A stretch of DNA of 64,000 bases from Rufibacter immobilis (GTDB lineage Bacteria > Bacteroidota > Bacteroidia > Cytophagales > Hymenobacteraceae): NCBI RefSeq assembly GCF_003721565.1, contig NZ_RJJE01000001.1:124001-188000 (forward strand), given 5' to 3'. The notes below the pieces were generated by a model, which saw nothing but the letters and a program-made list of their open reading frames with translations, did not search any database and was not told the origin of the DNA. Position numbers and translations under genes: made by a program. This document shows, in pieces, positions 1 to 8,116 of this stretch. The first letter of the stretch is position 1; each line of letters starts with the position of its first letter.

Positions 1-200
1 AAAGATCCGTACTGGAGGTCATGGATCAGGTCTTCCAGCTTTTTCTGATGATCGGGGTCCAGGCTTTCCTCCCACGCCTCCTCCAGAAAAGGAGTGATGG
101 TATCGCCTAGTTCCACAATTTTCTGGTGTACGTGCGCCACCACTTCCGGGTCTTGGTCGTCCAGGAGGGAGATGAGGGCTTTTATTTCTTTATTGGTCAA
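1..200 (-). CDS. N-terminal part of a SirB1-like (transglutaminase-fold) protein, cut by the window edge
   Basis: The reverse strand reads through positions 200 to 1 without a stop. It begins LTNKEIKALISLLDDQDPEV and continues with a helical segment ending KLEDLIHDLQYG. This matches the helical N-terminus of the Bacteroidota SirB1/transglutaminase-like family, which typically starts with a KEIxALISLLDD motif. I place the start at a TTG (198-200) because the upstream in-frame sequence is AT-rich, has no ATG and does not look coding. The catalytic or TPR part lies outside the window, so function cannot be judged. It would be transcribed away from the carboxyltransferase gene behind it, with two palindromic repeats in between. 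Confidence 0.6.
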   Translation of the reverse strand, partial: MTNKEIKALISLLDDQDPEVVAHVHQKIVELGDTITPFLEEAWEESLDPDHQKKLEDLIHDLQYGS

Positions 201-321
201 GAGCTCGGGTTGAATTAAGAATTTAAAATTAGGAATTAAGAATTGAATCTGCCGCACGAAGTGGCAAAACTCCGCGGCAGCCCAACGCAACGCCTCTCTC
301 AAAGAACGTGATTGCAGGCAA

Positions 322-365
322 AAGCGTTTCGGGGCTGTTTTTGGAAAAACAGCCCCGAAACGCTT
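322..365. repeat. Palindromic repeat copy 1 (perfect, compensated variant)
   Basis: This is a 21-bp perfect inverted repeat with a GG spacer. The arm reads AAGCGTTTCGGGGC then TGTTTTT. Where most copies have TTTAGGGG it has TTTCGGGG, and the opposite arm has the matching CCCCGAAA, so an A:T pair has become C:G. The outer bases AA/TT also pair. Confidence 0.9.
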
Positions 366-443
366 CCAACGGTTCTTTCTATGCTTTGGCAGTAGGTTCT
401 GTTTGCCTCCCTTATCCATTCATGCACCAGCCGCACACCTTTC

Positions 444-482
444 TGTTTTTGGCCTGATTTTCAAAAAACGGCCCCTAAACGC
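444..482. repeat. Palindromic repeat copy 2 (decayed left arm)
   Basis: The right arm CGGCCCCTAAACGC is intact. The left arm reads GTTTTTGGCCTGATTTTC, as in other copies of the GTTTTGGCC sub-type (29411, 53949). It lies about 57 bp past the stop of the carboxyltransferase gene. Confidence 0.75.
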
Positions 483-539
483 ACGAGTGGAAATATTTTG
501 TACTGGAGCTGTGCCTGATTCTTACTTCCTATTTCTTCA

Positions 540-2168
540 TCATGTCTGGATCACGCCCACGTTGAAGGGTTTGGTGATGGGGGCGTGGTTGGCCGCCTCA
601 ATGCCCATGGAAATCACTTTGCGGGTTTCCAGCGGGTCAATGATGCCGTCTACCCACAGGCGGGCGGCGGCGTAATACGGACTCAGCTGCTCATTGTAGC
701 GGGCGGTGATTTTGTCCAGCAGTTCTTTCTCAGCTTCCGGGGTGATCTCTTCGCCTTTGGCTTTGAGAGAAGCCACCTGAATCTGCAACAAAGTCTTCGC
801 CGCCGAGGCGCCGCTCATTACCGCCAACTGCGCCGTGGGCCAGGCGTAGATGAGGCGCGGGTCATAGGCTTTCCCGCACATGGCGTAGTTGCCCGCGCCG
901 TAGCTGTTACCCACAATAATAGTAAACTTAGGCACCACAGAGTTGCTCATGGCGTTCACCAATTTGGCCCCGTCTTTAATGATGCCGCCGTGTTCGGCCT
1001 TACTGCCCACCATAAAACCGGACACGTCCTGTAAGAATAGGAGCGGAATCTTCTTCTGGTTGCAGTTCATGATGAACCGGGCTGCTTTGTCTGCACTGTC
1101 TGAGTAGATCACCCCGCCCATCTGCATCTCGCCTTTCTTGCTTTTCACAATCTTGCGCTGGTTGGCCACAATGCCCACGGCCCAACCGTCAATGCGCGCC
1201 AGGCCGCAAATCAGGCTCTGCCCGTAGAGGTCTTTGTAAGGCTCAAACTCAGAATTGTCCACCAGGCGCAGAATGATGTCCATCATGTCATAGGGCTTCA
1301 CACGGTCCTGCGGCAGAATCCCGTAAATCTCTTTGGGGTCTAGTTTGGGCTGCGCCGATGCCACGCGGTTGAAACCGGCTTTGGGAGTATCGCCCATTTT
1401 GTCGAAGATGTTCCGGATGTGGTCCAGACACTCCTGGTCAGTTTCAAACTTATAGTCCGTGACGCCGGAGATTTCTGAGTGGGTGGTGGCTCCGCCGAGG
1501 GTTTCGTTGTCAATGGTTTCCCCGATGGCCGCTTTCACCAGGTAAGAACCCGCCAAGAAAATGGAGCCGGTGCCCTCTACAATCATGGCCTCGTCGCTCA
1601 TAATGGGCAGATACGCGCCGCCCGCCACACAGGAACCCATGATGGCCGAAATCTGCACAATACCCTCACTGCTCATGATGGCGTTGTTCCGGAACATGCG
1701 CCCGAAATGCTCTTTGTCTGGGAAGATTTCGTCCTGCATGGGCAGAAACACGCCCGCGCTGTCTACCAGGTAAATGACCGGCAAGCGGTTTTCCAGGGCT
1801 ATTTCCTGGGCTCTAAGGTTTTTCTTGGCCGTGATGGGAAACCAGGCTCCGGCCTTTACCGTGGCATCATTGGCCACAATCATGCACTGCCGCCCTTTCA
1901 CGTAGCCAATACCCGCAATTACGCCGCCGCTGGGGCAGCCGCCGTATTCCTGGTACATGCCTTCGCCGGCAAAGGCGGCAATCTCCAGGAAATCAGAAGC
2001 ATCGTCTATCAAATATTGAATCCGTTCACGGGCGGTGAGTTTGCCTTTTTCGTGCTGCTTGGCAATGGCTTTCTCGCCACCGCCTAAGGCTACCTTGGCG
2101 TGTCTGGACTTGAGCTGAAAGCAAAGTTGTTTAAGGGCGTCTTCGTTCTTATTAAATTCAATATCCAT
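540..2168 (-). CDS. Acyl-CoA carboxylase, carboxyltransferase (beta) subunit, methylcrotonyl-CoA type
   Basis: The 542-residue protein has the two crotonase-fold halves of a biotin-dependent carboxyltransferase and the length normal for the family. The motifs IMSSEGIVQISAIMGSCVAGGAYLP and EGTGSIFLAGSYLVKAAIGE (split here by residues between them) are most like 3-methylcrotonyl-CoA carboxylase beta, which transfers CO2 from carboxybiotin to the acyl-CoA in leucine breakdown. Propionyl-CoA carboxylase beta is the main alternative. No biotin carboxylase or carrier subunit is adjacent, so the partner must be encoded elsewhere. A TATATTTG -7 element lies on its strand at 2261-2268, and a long palindrome covers the region just upstream of it (2281-2308), which may be an operator. 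Confidence 0.9.
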   Translation of the reverse strand: MDIEFNKNEDALKQLCFQLKSRHAKVALGGGEKAIAKQHEKGKLTARERIQYLIDDASDFLEIAAFAGEGMYQEYGGCPSGGVIAGIGYVKGRQCMIVANDATVKAGAWFPITAKKNLRAQEIALENRLPVIYLVDSAGVFLPMQDEIFPDKEHFGRMFRNNAIMSSEGIVQISAIMGSCVAGGAYLPIMSDEAMIVEGTGSIFLAGSYLVKAAIGETIDNETLGGATTHSEISGVTDYKFETDQECLDHIRNIFDKMGDTPKAGFNRVASAQPKLDPKEIYGILPQDRVKPYDMMDIILRLVDNSEFEPYKDLYGQSLICGLARIDGWAVGIVANQRKIVKSKKGEMQMGGVIYSDSADKAARFIMNCNQKKIPLLFLQDVSGFMVGSKAEHGGIIKDGAKLVNAMSNSVVPKFTIIVGNSYGAGNYAMCGKAYDPRLIYAWPTAQLAVMSGASAAKTLLQIQVASLKAKGEEITPEAEKELLDKITARYNEQLSPYYAAARLWVDGIIDPLETRKVISMGIEAANHAPITKPFNVGVIQT

Positions 2169-2260
2169 GGAAGTATGATGAGGGTTTGCGTGTACCCTAG
2201 CCTGATTGGATTTGATGGACTCTTCATCAGGTATTCACCGGCGCTAACCGGCGGGGCTTA

Positions 2261-2268
2261 CAAATATA
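2261..2268 (-). promoter_or_regulatory. -7 promoter element TATATTTG of the carboxyltransferase gene
   Basis: On the reverse strand this is an exact match to the Bacteroidota TAnnTTTG element. It predicts a leader of about 85 nt before the ATG at 2168. Confidence 0.55.
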
Positions 2269-2280
2269 GAAATTCCCGCA

Positions 2281-2308
2281 ACATTGCCTAACACTTGTTA
2301 GGCAATGT
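2281..2308. promoter_or_regulatory. 28-bp palindrome (12-bp arms) over the carboxyltransferase promoter: operator or terminator
   Basis: The arm ACATTGCCTAAC is followed by the spacer ACTT and its exact reverse complement. A T-rich run follows on the + strand only, where no gene ends, so a plain terminator role for the mlaD transcript (reverse strand) is not obvious. The palindrome starts 12 bp upstream of the TATATTTG box and covers the place of the -33 element. That position fits a repressor operator, for example for a TetR-type acyl-CoA sensor; this is inference. Confidence 0.6.
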
Positions 2309-2334
2309 TTTCTTTTCCTCAAACGGAAGAAACA

Positions 2335-2384
2335 AAAAAGCGTTTAGGGGCTGTTTTTGGAAAAACATCCCCTAAACGCTTTTT
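2335..2384. repeat. Palindromic repeat copy 3
   Basis: The core has one mismatch (GGGGC against ATCCCC). The palindrome continues outward as AAAAAGCG on the left and CGCTTTTT on the right. It lies 26 bp past the stop of the MCE gene. Confidence 0.9.
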
Positions 2385-2409
2385 AATTATAAAAGTGGTT
2401 TACCTAAGG

Positions 2410-3414
2410 CTACTGCTTCTGAACCGCACCGGCGTTTTCCACCCGCTCGGCGTTCCGCACTTTAGCCGCCTCTTTCACGTTTTTAGCTTCCTTCACTTTG
2501 GTACCGCCGCCAATGAGCGAGAAATGCACATACCGCTTAGGATTGGTGCGCAGATCAATCAAGAGATCATTGAGGCTGGCGCTGGAGGCGTTGAGGTTAC
2601 GGTAGAGGGAGTCGTCATGCATGAGTTTGCCCAGGCTGCCGTTGCTTTCATTGATGCGCTGCATGGTCAATTGCGCCTGCGCGATGGTACTGTCCAGGCC
2701 TCTGATGGCGCTGTTCATAGACTGCACATCTAAGGTGTCTGTAATGGTGTTCAGGTTACTAGCCAGGCGGCTGAACTTGGCCTCAGTGCCCCGCAAAGCG
2801 GCCGTTAACTGCGCCAGATTACCGGTAATTTCATTGATATTGCCTTGGTTGGCCAGCGCCACGGAGCGAAGGGCCTCTGAGGTTGCCTGGGCGTTCAATA
2901 GAATGGCCTGTATGCTTCTCTTCGCGTCTTTGTCCAGGAAGGCATTCAGGCGCTGCAAGGTGGTGTCAACGGTTCCCAGCACAGGCATAGCCCGCTGCGA
3001 AAGCATGTCTGTGATGCTGCGCTTCACAAACGGGATCAGGTGTTCTCCTCCTTTGTAGCGTACCCGGTTACGGCCCATGTACAATTCCACGGCTTTGCTA
3101 CCCAGTAAGTCTGAGCTCACAAGCATGGCCACGGTGGAGTCTCCCACGTCTATGTCTTTGTTGATGTCCAGGGTCACCAAAATTTTGTTGCCTTTCTTGG
3201 GCTCCAGCACCATTTCCTTCACCATGCCTACCCTAAAGCCATTGATCAAAACCGGATTGGAGGCCGCAAGTCCTTCTACCGTGTCATACGTCACATAGAA
3301 GGTACGGGTGGAAGAGAAGATATTACTTCCTTTTAGAAAGAGAAAGCCCACGTAGAGCGCCACTAGAGAGACAACCCCTAGCAGTGCTACTTTGAGTTCT
3401 TTGGAAAATTTCAC
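2410..3414 (-). CDS. MlaD-family (MCE domain) lipid transport protein
   Basis: The protein has 334 residues. An N-terminal membrane anchor (about residues 9-28, VALLGVVSLVALYVGFLFL) is followed by an MCE domain (about 37-115) with the typical FYVTYDTVEGLAASNPVLINGFRVG pattern broken over two strands. The rest is a long helical region rich in Leu, Asn and Ser heptads that could form the coiled barrel or needle of MlaD/PqiB-like proteins. Such proteins bind phospholipids and carry them between inner and outer membrane with an MlaE/MlaF ABC transporter, which is not in the window. The start lies 14 bp after the amidase stop, so the two are one operon. Confidence 0.85.
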   Translation of the reverse strand: MKFSKELKVALLGVVSLVALYVGFLFLKGSNIFSSTRTFYVTYDTVEGLAASNPVLINGFRVGMVKEMVLEPKKGNKILVTLDINKDIDVGDSTVAMLVSSDLLGSKAVELYMGRNRVRYKGGEHLIPFVKRSITDMLSQRAMPVLGTVDTTLQRLNAFLDKDAKRSIQAILLNAQATSEALRSVALANQGNINEITGNLAQLTAALRGTEAKFSRLASNLNTITDTLDVQSMNSAIRGLDSTIAQAQLTMQRINESNGSLGKLMHDDSLYRNLNASSASLNDLLIDLRTNPKRYVHFSLIGGGTKVKEAKNVKEAAKVRNAERVENAGAVQKQ

Positions 3415-3428
3415 GTAGATAGAATTAG

Positions 3429-4205
3429 TTAGTTCATGGCTTCCAGCTCTTGTTTGTACTCCTTGAAAGCCCGGTATATGCCTGATGCCATATACGATTG
3501 GTTGGATTTATCGTTGAGGAACTTCTCCTCCTGCGGATTGGTGAGGAAACCGATCTCAATCAAGGTGCTGGGCATGGCAGATTTCCAGAGCACCAGGAAC
3601 CCGGCCTGCTTTACGCCGCGGCTGGAGCGCCCTACCCGGGTCTTAAACTCTTTCTCCACCTTCTGGGCAAACCGCAGGCTGTTGTCTAAGTAAGCGCTCT
3701 GGTACAGGCTGAACAGAATATGGCTCTGCGGCGAATTAGGGTTAAAGCCGTTGTACTTTTTCTCGTAGTTCTCTTCCTGCAAGATTACCGAGTTTTCCCG
3801 CTTGGCCACCGCCAGGTTTCCGTTGGACGTGTGCAGCCCCATAGTGTAGGTTTCCGTCCCGAAGGCAGAGCTAGGCCCGGAGTTGCAGTGAATGGAAATG
3901 AAAAGATCGGCGTGGTTCTTATTGGCGATGCCTGCCCGGTCTATCAACTCCACAAACCGGTCGTCTTTGCGGGTATAGATTACTTTCACATCGGGCAGGT
4001 TATTCTCAATGTGCTCCCCAAGCTGCAAGGCCACTTTCAGCGCCACATCTTTCTCTTTGGCAGAGGCCCCGTGGCAGCCGGTGTCTTTCCCCCCGTGGCC
4101 GGCGTCAATGACCACCGTGCGTATTTTTACCTCCTTCCTGTCAAACGTAGTAAAAGAGCTGAAAAGCAGAAAAGCAAAAACGGTAAGCGAGACAATATTT
4201 TTCAC
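3429..4205 (-). CDS. N-acetylmuramoyl-L-alanine amidase (Amidase_3)
   Basis: The protein has 258 residues. A signal peptide (MKNIVSLTVFAFLLFSSFTT) precedes a zinc amidase domain of the AmiC/CwlM type. The metal ligands are visible as DAGHGGKDTG (His), the Glu in AKEKDVAL, and SIHCNSG (His); the catalytic Glu is in LIEIGFLTNPQEE. It cleaves the amide between MurNAc and the stem peptide during wall splitting and acts in the periplasm. It is the first gene of an operon with the MCE gene and diverges from lptD across a 67-bp spacer, so all three envelope genes share one control region. Confidence 0.9.
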   Translation of the reverse strand: MKNIVSLTVFAFLLFSSFTTFDRKEVKIRTVVIDAGHGGKDTGCHGASAKEKDVALKVALQLGEHIENNLPDVKVIYTRKDDRFVELIDRAGIANKNHADLFISIHCNSGPSSAFGTETYTMGLHTSNGNLAVAKRENSVILQEENYEKKYNGFNPNSPQSHILFSLYQSAYLDNSLRFAQKVEKEFKTRVGRSSRGVKQAGFLVLWKSAMPSTLIEIGFLTNPQEEKFLNDKSNQSYMASGIYRAFKEYKQELEAMN

Positions 4206-4234
4206 GAGATGCGTTAGTTAAAAGCTATTGTTAA

Positions 4235-4242
4235 TAACTTTG
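4235..4242 (+). promoter_or_regulatory. -7 element TAACTTTG of lptD
   Basis: This exact TAnnTTTG match lies in the amidase/lptD divergent spacer, 30 bp before the lptD start codon. That spacing supports the TTG start at 4273. Confidence 0.5.
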
Positions 4243-4272
4243 TCCTAGTTAACAAAATAACTAAAAGTTTAC

Positions 4273-6975
4273 TTGAATCCGAAGAGATCCCTCCAGTTTT
4301 TGGCTATCGCCCTTTTTTCTGTGATCGCCTTTTTTTCCGGCCCGGAGGGAAGCGCCCAGGTACGTCCCAGGCGGCAAGACGCCCCTACGGCTACTCGACC
4401 AGACACCCTTGTCGTCTCCCCCCCCACTGATACCGCTAACGCGCAACGCCGCGGCGATATTGAAACCACCATCAATTATAAGGCCAAAGATTCTATCCGG
4501 TATGATGCCGTGCAGCAGATCATGTACCTGTACGGCGATGCCCACATAGACTACGGCGAGATTGCCCTGGACGCAGCCTATATCCAGATCAACTGGAAAA
4601 CCAATATCATTGACGCCGAAGGCATGCTAGACTCTGCCGGGGTACTCCAGCAGAAACCCCTCTTCAAGAACGGGGCCGAGACTTACCAGGCGGAACGGAT
4701 GAGCTACAATTACAAGACCAAGAAAGGCCGCGTGCTTGGGGCCGTCACCACGCAGGGCGAAGGCTACATCCACGCCGAAACCATCAAGCGCGACAACGAG
4801 GGCAGCATTTACGGCCGCCACGCCCGCTACACCACCTGTGACCTGGAACACCCGCACTTTTACATAAAAGCCACCAAAATGAAGGTCATTCCTAATGACC
4901 GCGTGGTGGCCGGCCCCTTCCATTTAGTTTTCGCCGATGTGCCCACTCCCATTGGTTTACCGTTCGGGTTCTTCCCTTCGCCCCGCAAAAGAGGGTCCGG
5001 GATCATCATTCCCACGTTTGGCGAGTCTGCCCAACAAGGCTTTTACCTGCGCGAAGGTGGTTTCTACTGGGCCATGAACGACTACATGGACATGCGCATC
5101 ACCGGTGACATTTTCTCACTGGGCGGCTATGGACTAAGGGTTCAGTCTAACTATACCAAGCGCTATAAATTCAACGGTAATTTCTCGGTGAGCCATACCT
5201 TTATTAAGGCGAGCGAGAACATTGGCGCGGGCGCCACCACAGACCCCGTGTACAACTACCGTTCAGATTCCCGTGACATCTGGATTAGCTGGAGCCACTC
5301 CCCCATCACCAGACCGGGCAAGGGGCAGTTCTCCGCCAGCGTGAACGCCGGTAGCCAGTTTTATAACCAACGGAACTCCACCAGTCCGCAGAATGCGCTG
5401 TCGCCGGCGTTTAACTCCACGGTGTCTTACCGCAAGAGCAGCCCCAACTCACCTATCAATTACGCGGTCACTATCTCACAAAGCCAGACCACCAGAAACC
5501 AGTACAATGCCGAGGGTGAAGTAGTACCGGTGCAGCAAATGAGTTTCACGTTGCCGGATTTCAGCTTTGGGGTGGCCAGCCAGAGCCCTATTGAATGGTT
5601 TGGCGGCACCCTTACCGGGCGGTGGATTGAAGGCATCAGGATTGGGTATAACCTGAGCGCCCGCCAGTATGTCACCAACAGCCTCTCCACTGGTTCAGGC
5701 CTGGGCTATCCTTTTTCCAACAGGCAGGGCAGAGATACCATTGTGGCCATCAACGGTGGCAATTTGTCGCAGATCTTCCGGAACGCCCGCACCAGCATCA
5801 ACCATGACATTCCCATCACGCTGGGAACGCTCAGTCTCTTCAAGCATTTCAAGCTTACCCCCAGCGTAAGCTACAGCGAGAGCTGGTTCATGAAGAAATT
5901 TTCGTACCGCAACATACCGGGGTCTAACATGCTGGCGGTAGACACCACCAACGGCCTGCACCGTGCTTACCAGTACCAAGGCGGAATTTCCCTTACCACC
6001 AACTTGTACGGAACGGCCCAGATCAGAGGCAAGAAGGTAGAAGCCATTCGGCACACCATTACCCCTAACATCTCCTACAGTTTCCGCCCAGACTTCGGCC
6101 GGCCCGAATATGGTTTCTACCAGCGAGTGCAGCGCGACAGCCTGGGCAACACGCAGCTTCTCTCCCGGTTCCAGGGGCTGGAAGGCAACGTGCCGGGGCC
6201 GGGCCTGAGCAGCGCCATTTCCTTCTCCATCAACAACAACGTGGAGATGAAGGTAAAGACAGACAGTGCCGGAGTGTTCAAGAAAGTGAGCCTTATTGAC
6301 GCCTTTAACCTGGCAGGTTCCTACAACATGGCCGCAGACTCCTTTAAGCTCTCCAACATTAATGTGAACCTGTCTACCAAGCTGTTCAACAACGTAGGCG
6401 TTACTTTAAGCGGAAGCTTTGACCCATATCAGTATGTAAACGGCAGACGCGTCAACAGATACTTGGTGGAAGACGGAGGCTTTAGGCTAGCCCGCCTCAT
6501 GAACCTGAACTTTAACACCGGGTTTGAGTTTAACCAGAAGGCCCGCCAACAGCAAACCGAATCAGGGGCGGCAGCGCCCACCAACCTGCCTTCCCTGCAG
6601 CGCACACTCACCGCCGCCGACTACGTAGACTTCAACATTCCCTGGACCCTGTCTGTGGATTTAACATCTAACTTCACCCGTGACAACCTCACAGACCGCT
6701 TGGTGAACAACGCCACTTCTGCGGGTATCAACGGCTCCGTGACGCTTACAGACAAATGGGCGGTGAATTACACCACCAGCTATGACCTGAAGAACAGAAT
6801 CCTGAGCTATACCAACATAGGCATTACCAGAGACCTGCACTGCTGGCAGATGTCCATTGACTGGGTGCCGTTTGGGGTGCTGCAACGCTACTCCATCAAC
6901 ATCAACGCCAAATCTGCGCTCCTCAGAGACCTTCGCATCAGACGCAGCGAGAGCGCCACCGGCCGACCATTCTAA
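4273..6975 (+). CDS. lptD: LptD/OstA-like LPS-assembly outer-membrane protein
   Basis: The 900-residue protein starts with a TTG codon (MNPKRSLQFLAIALFSVIAFFSG) that gives a clean signal peptide. An OstA/LptA-like beta-jellyroll (about residues 55-190) carries the phrases YLYGDAHIDYGEIALDAAYI and KTKKGRVLGAVTTQGEGYIH. A C-terminal beta-barrel (about 230-900) of alternating aromatic strands follows. LptD inserts lipopolysaccharide into the outer leaflet together with LptE. The protein lacks the conserved periplasmic cysteine pairs of the E. coli protein, as Bacteroidota homologues commonly do. A strong hairpin terminator fused to a palindromic repeat follows the stop. Confidence 0.85.
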   Translation: MNPKRSLQFLAIALFSVIAFFSGPEGSAQVRPRRQDAPTATRPDTLVVSPPTDTANAQRRGDIETTINYKAKDSIRYDAVQQIMYLYGDAHIDYGEIALDAAYIQINWKTNIIDAEGMLDSAGVLQQKPLFKNGAETYQAERMSYNYKTKKGRVLGAVTTQGEGYIHAETIKRDNEGSIYGRHARYTTCDLEHPHFYIKATKMKVIPNDRVVAGPFHLVFADVPTPIGLPFGFFPSPRKRGSGIIIPTFGESAQQGFYLREGGFYWAMNDYMDMRITGDIFSLGGYGLRVQSNYTKRYKFNGNFSVSHTFIKASENIGAGATTDPVYNYRSDSRDIWISWSHSPITRPGKGQFSASVNAGSQFYNQRNSTSPQNALSPAFNSTVSYRKSSPNSPINYAVTISQSQTTRNQYNAEGEVVPVQQMSFTLPDFSFGVASQSPIEWFGGTLTGRWIEGIRIGYNLSARQYVTNSLSTGSGLGYPFSNRQGRDTIVAINGGNLSQIFRNARTSINHDIPITLGTLSLFKHFKLTPSVSYSESWFMKKFSYRNIPGSNMLAVDTTNGLHRAYQYQGGISLTTNLYGTAQIRGKKVEAIRHTITPNISYSFRPDFGRPEYGFYQRVQRDSLGNTQLLSRFQGLEGNVPGPGLSSAISFSINNNVEMKVKTDSAGVFKKVSLIDAFNLAGSYNMAADSFKLSNINVNLSTKLFNNVGVTLSGSFDPYQYVNGRRVNRYLVEDGGFRLARLMNLNFNTGFEFNQKARQQQTESGAAAPTNLPSLQRTLTAADYVDFNIPWTLSVDLTSNFTRDNLTDRLVNNATSAGINGSVTLTDKWAVNYTTSYDLKNRILSYTNIGITRDLHCWQMSIDWVPFGVLQRYSININAKSALLRDLRIRRSESATGRPF

Positions 6976-6994
6976 ACCTTTGACTCCCACAGCT

Positions 6995-7033
6995 AAACAG
7001 ACGGGCCACCTACTTTGGGTGGCCCGTCTGTTT
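6995..7033 (+). terminator. Intrinsic terminator of lptD
   Basis: A 16-bp perfect stem (AAACAGACGGGCCACC and its complement) has a 7-base loop. The T-run at its end is also the first part of the GTTTAGGGGC arm of the next palindromic repeat. Confidence 0.8.
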
Positions 7034-7064
7034 AGGGGCTCTTTTTCTGAAAACACGCCCAAAC
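7030..7064. repeat. Palindromic repeat copy 4, fused to the lptD terminator
   Basis: The left arm TGTTTAGGGGCTCTTTTTC is intact. The right arm is shortened to CACGCCCAAAC. Its first bases belong to the terminator stem. Confidence 0.75.
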
Positions 7065-7155
7065 TGGGAATGAGCGCTGGTATCCTGCGGGAAAGCATTT
7101 AACTTAACAGGCCATTTTTTGGGCTTTTATTCCGGTATTCTAATTTCTCACTCCT

Positions 7156-7163
7156 TACCTTTG
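7156..7163 (+). promoter_or_regulatory. -7 element TACCTTTG of panB
   Basis: This exact TAnnTTTG match ends 22 bp before the panB ATG. Confidence 0.55.
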
Positions 7164-7185
7164 CCCAAGCCTAAACAAATTTGAT

Positions 7186-8004
7186 ATGTCGGTTCACAAA
7201 AGCGAGGTAAAAATTGTTACCACCCACCAGCTGCACAGCATGAAACAGCGCGGCGAGAAAATCTCCATGCTCACCGCCTATGACTTCTCCATGGCTACCC
7301 TTCTGGATGCCGCCGGTACAGATGTGCTGCTGGTAGGCGACTCCGCCTCCAACGTGATGGCCGGTCATGACACCACGCTGCCCATCACCCTGGACCAGAT
7401 GATTTACCACGCCTCCTCTGTGGTGCGCGGCACCAAACGCGCGTTTGTGGTGGTAGACCTGCCTTTCGGTTCTTACCAGGGCAATTCCTCTGAGGCCTTG
7501 CGTTCGGCTATCAGAATCATGAAAGAGTCCGGTGCGCACGGCGTGAAGCTGGAAGGCGGCGTGGAGATCAAAGATTCCATCACGCGTATCTTAAGCGCCG
7601 GGGTACCGGTGATGGGCCATTTGGGCCTTACCCCGCAGTCTATCTATAAATTCGGGACGTACTCCGTGAGAGCCAAAGAGGAGGCCGAGGCCGAGAAACT
7701 ACTGGAAGACGCCCGTGTGTTGCAGGAGCTGGGGTGCTTTGCTATTGTGCTGGAGAAAATTCCTTCGTCATTGGCCAAGCGCGTGGCCGAGGAACTGCAG
7801 ATTCCCATCATCGGGATTGGGGCTGGTCCGCACGTAGACGGGCAGGTGCTAGTCATCCATGACCTTCTGGGCATCACCAAAGAGTTCAAACCCCGTTTCC
7901 TGCGCCGCTACGCCGAACTCCACGAGACCATCACCACGGCAGTGAGCAGCTACATCCGGGATGTGAAGTCACAGGATTTCCCCAGCCCCAATGAAGCTTA
8001 TTGA
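7186..8004 (+). CDS. panB: Ketopantoate hydroxymethyltransferase
   Basis: The 272-residue protein has the full length of PanB (3-methyl-2-oxobutanoate hydroxymethyltransferase). This enzyme moves a hydroxymethyl group from 5,10-methylene-THF to ketoisovalerate, the first committed step of pantothenate and CoA synthesis. Seen directly are [25 protein letters not shown] with the Mg-binding Asp, [16 protein letters not shown] and [14 protein letters not shown]. The ATG at 7186 follows a good promoter element. It is a single-gene unit closed by a long hairpin. Confidence 0.95.
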   Translation: MSVHKSEVKIVTTHQLHSMKQRGEKISMLTAYDFSMATLLDAAGTDVLLVGDSASNVMAGHDTTLPITLDQMIYHASSVVRGTKRAFVVVDLPFGSYQGNSSEALRSAIRIMKESGAHGVKLEGGVEIKDSITRILSAGVPVMGHLGLTPQSIYKFGTYSVRAKEEAEAEKLLEDARVLQELGCFAIVLEKIPSSLAKRVAEELQIPIIGIGAGPHVDGQVLVIHDLLGITKEFKPRFLRRYAELHETITTAVSSYIRDVKSQDFPSPNEAY

Positions 8005-8010
8005 TTGTTT

Positions 8011-8066
8011 GGCAGTTCATTGCTGATTGCTTGTTGTACCCAAAAAGCAATTAGCAATGAACTGCC
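8011..8066 (+). terminator. Long hairpin terminator of panB
   Basis: Two 22-base arms (8011-8032 and 8045-8066) pair with a single G-T wobble around a 12-base loop. The start of the arm is GGCAGTTCATTGCTG. There is no clean T-run after the stem, so termination strength is uncertain. Confidence 0.65.
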
Positions 8067-8075
8067 AGCCAGTAG

Positions 8076-8113
8076 CCGTTTAGCGGCTCTTTTTCTGAAA
8101 ACACGCCTAAAAC
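8076..8113. repeat. Palindromic repeat copy 5, directly before a start codon
   Basis: The left arm GCCGTTTAGCGGCTCTTTTT is intact; the right arm is weaker (ACACGCCTAAAAC). It ends 3 bp before the ATG at 8117, so the hairpin would lie in the ribosome-binding region of the next mRNA. Confidence 0.8.
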
Positions 8114-8116
8114 ACC

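Larger units (their letters stand above)
201..539. other. Intergenic gap with two palindromic repeats
   Basis: No gene is seen here. Positions 207-247 carry an AT-rich stretch in which GAATTAAGAAT occurs twice, at both ends of a TTTAAAATT core. This could be the leader or promoter of the left-edge gene, but no clear TAnnTTTG element is visible. Two copies of the window-wide palindromic repeat follow, a perfect one at 322-365 and a decayed one at 444-482. Confidence 0.5.

Noticed and set aside
444-8113. Treating every palindromic repeat as an ordinary intrinsic terminator
   Set aside because: The element has a 2-base centre and no T-run of its own after the stem, several genes already have a separate terminator next to it, and one clear copy lies between divergent starts.
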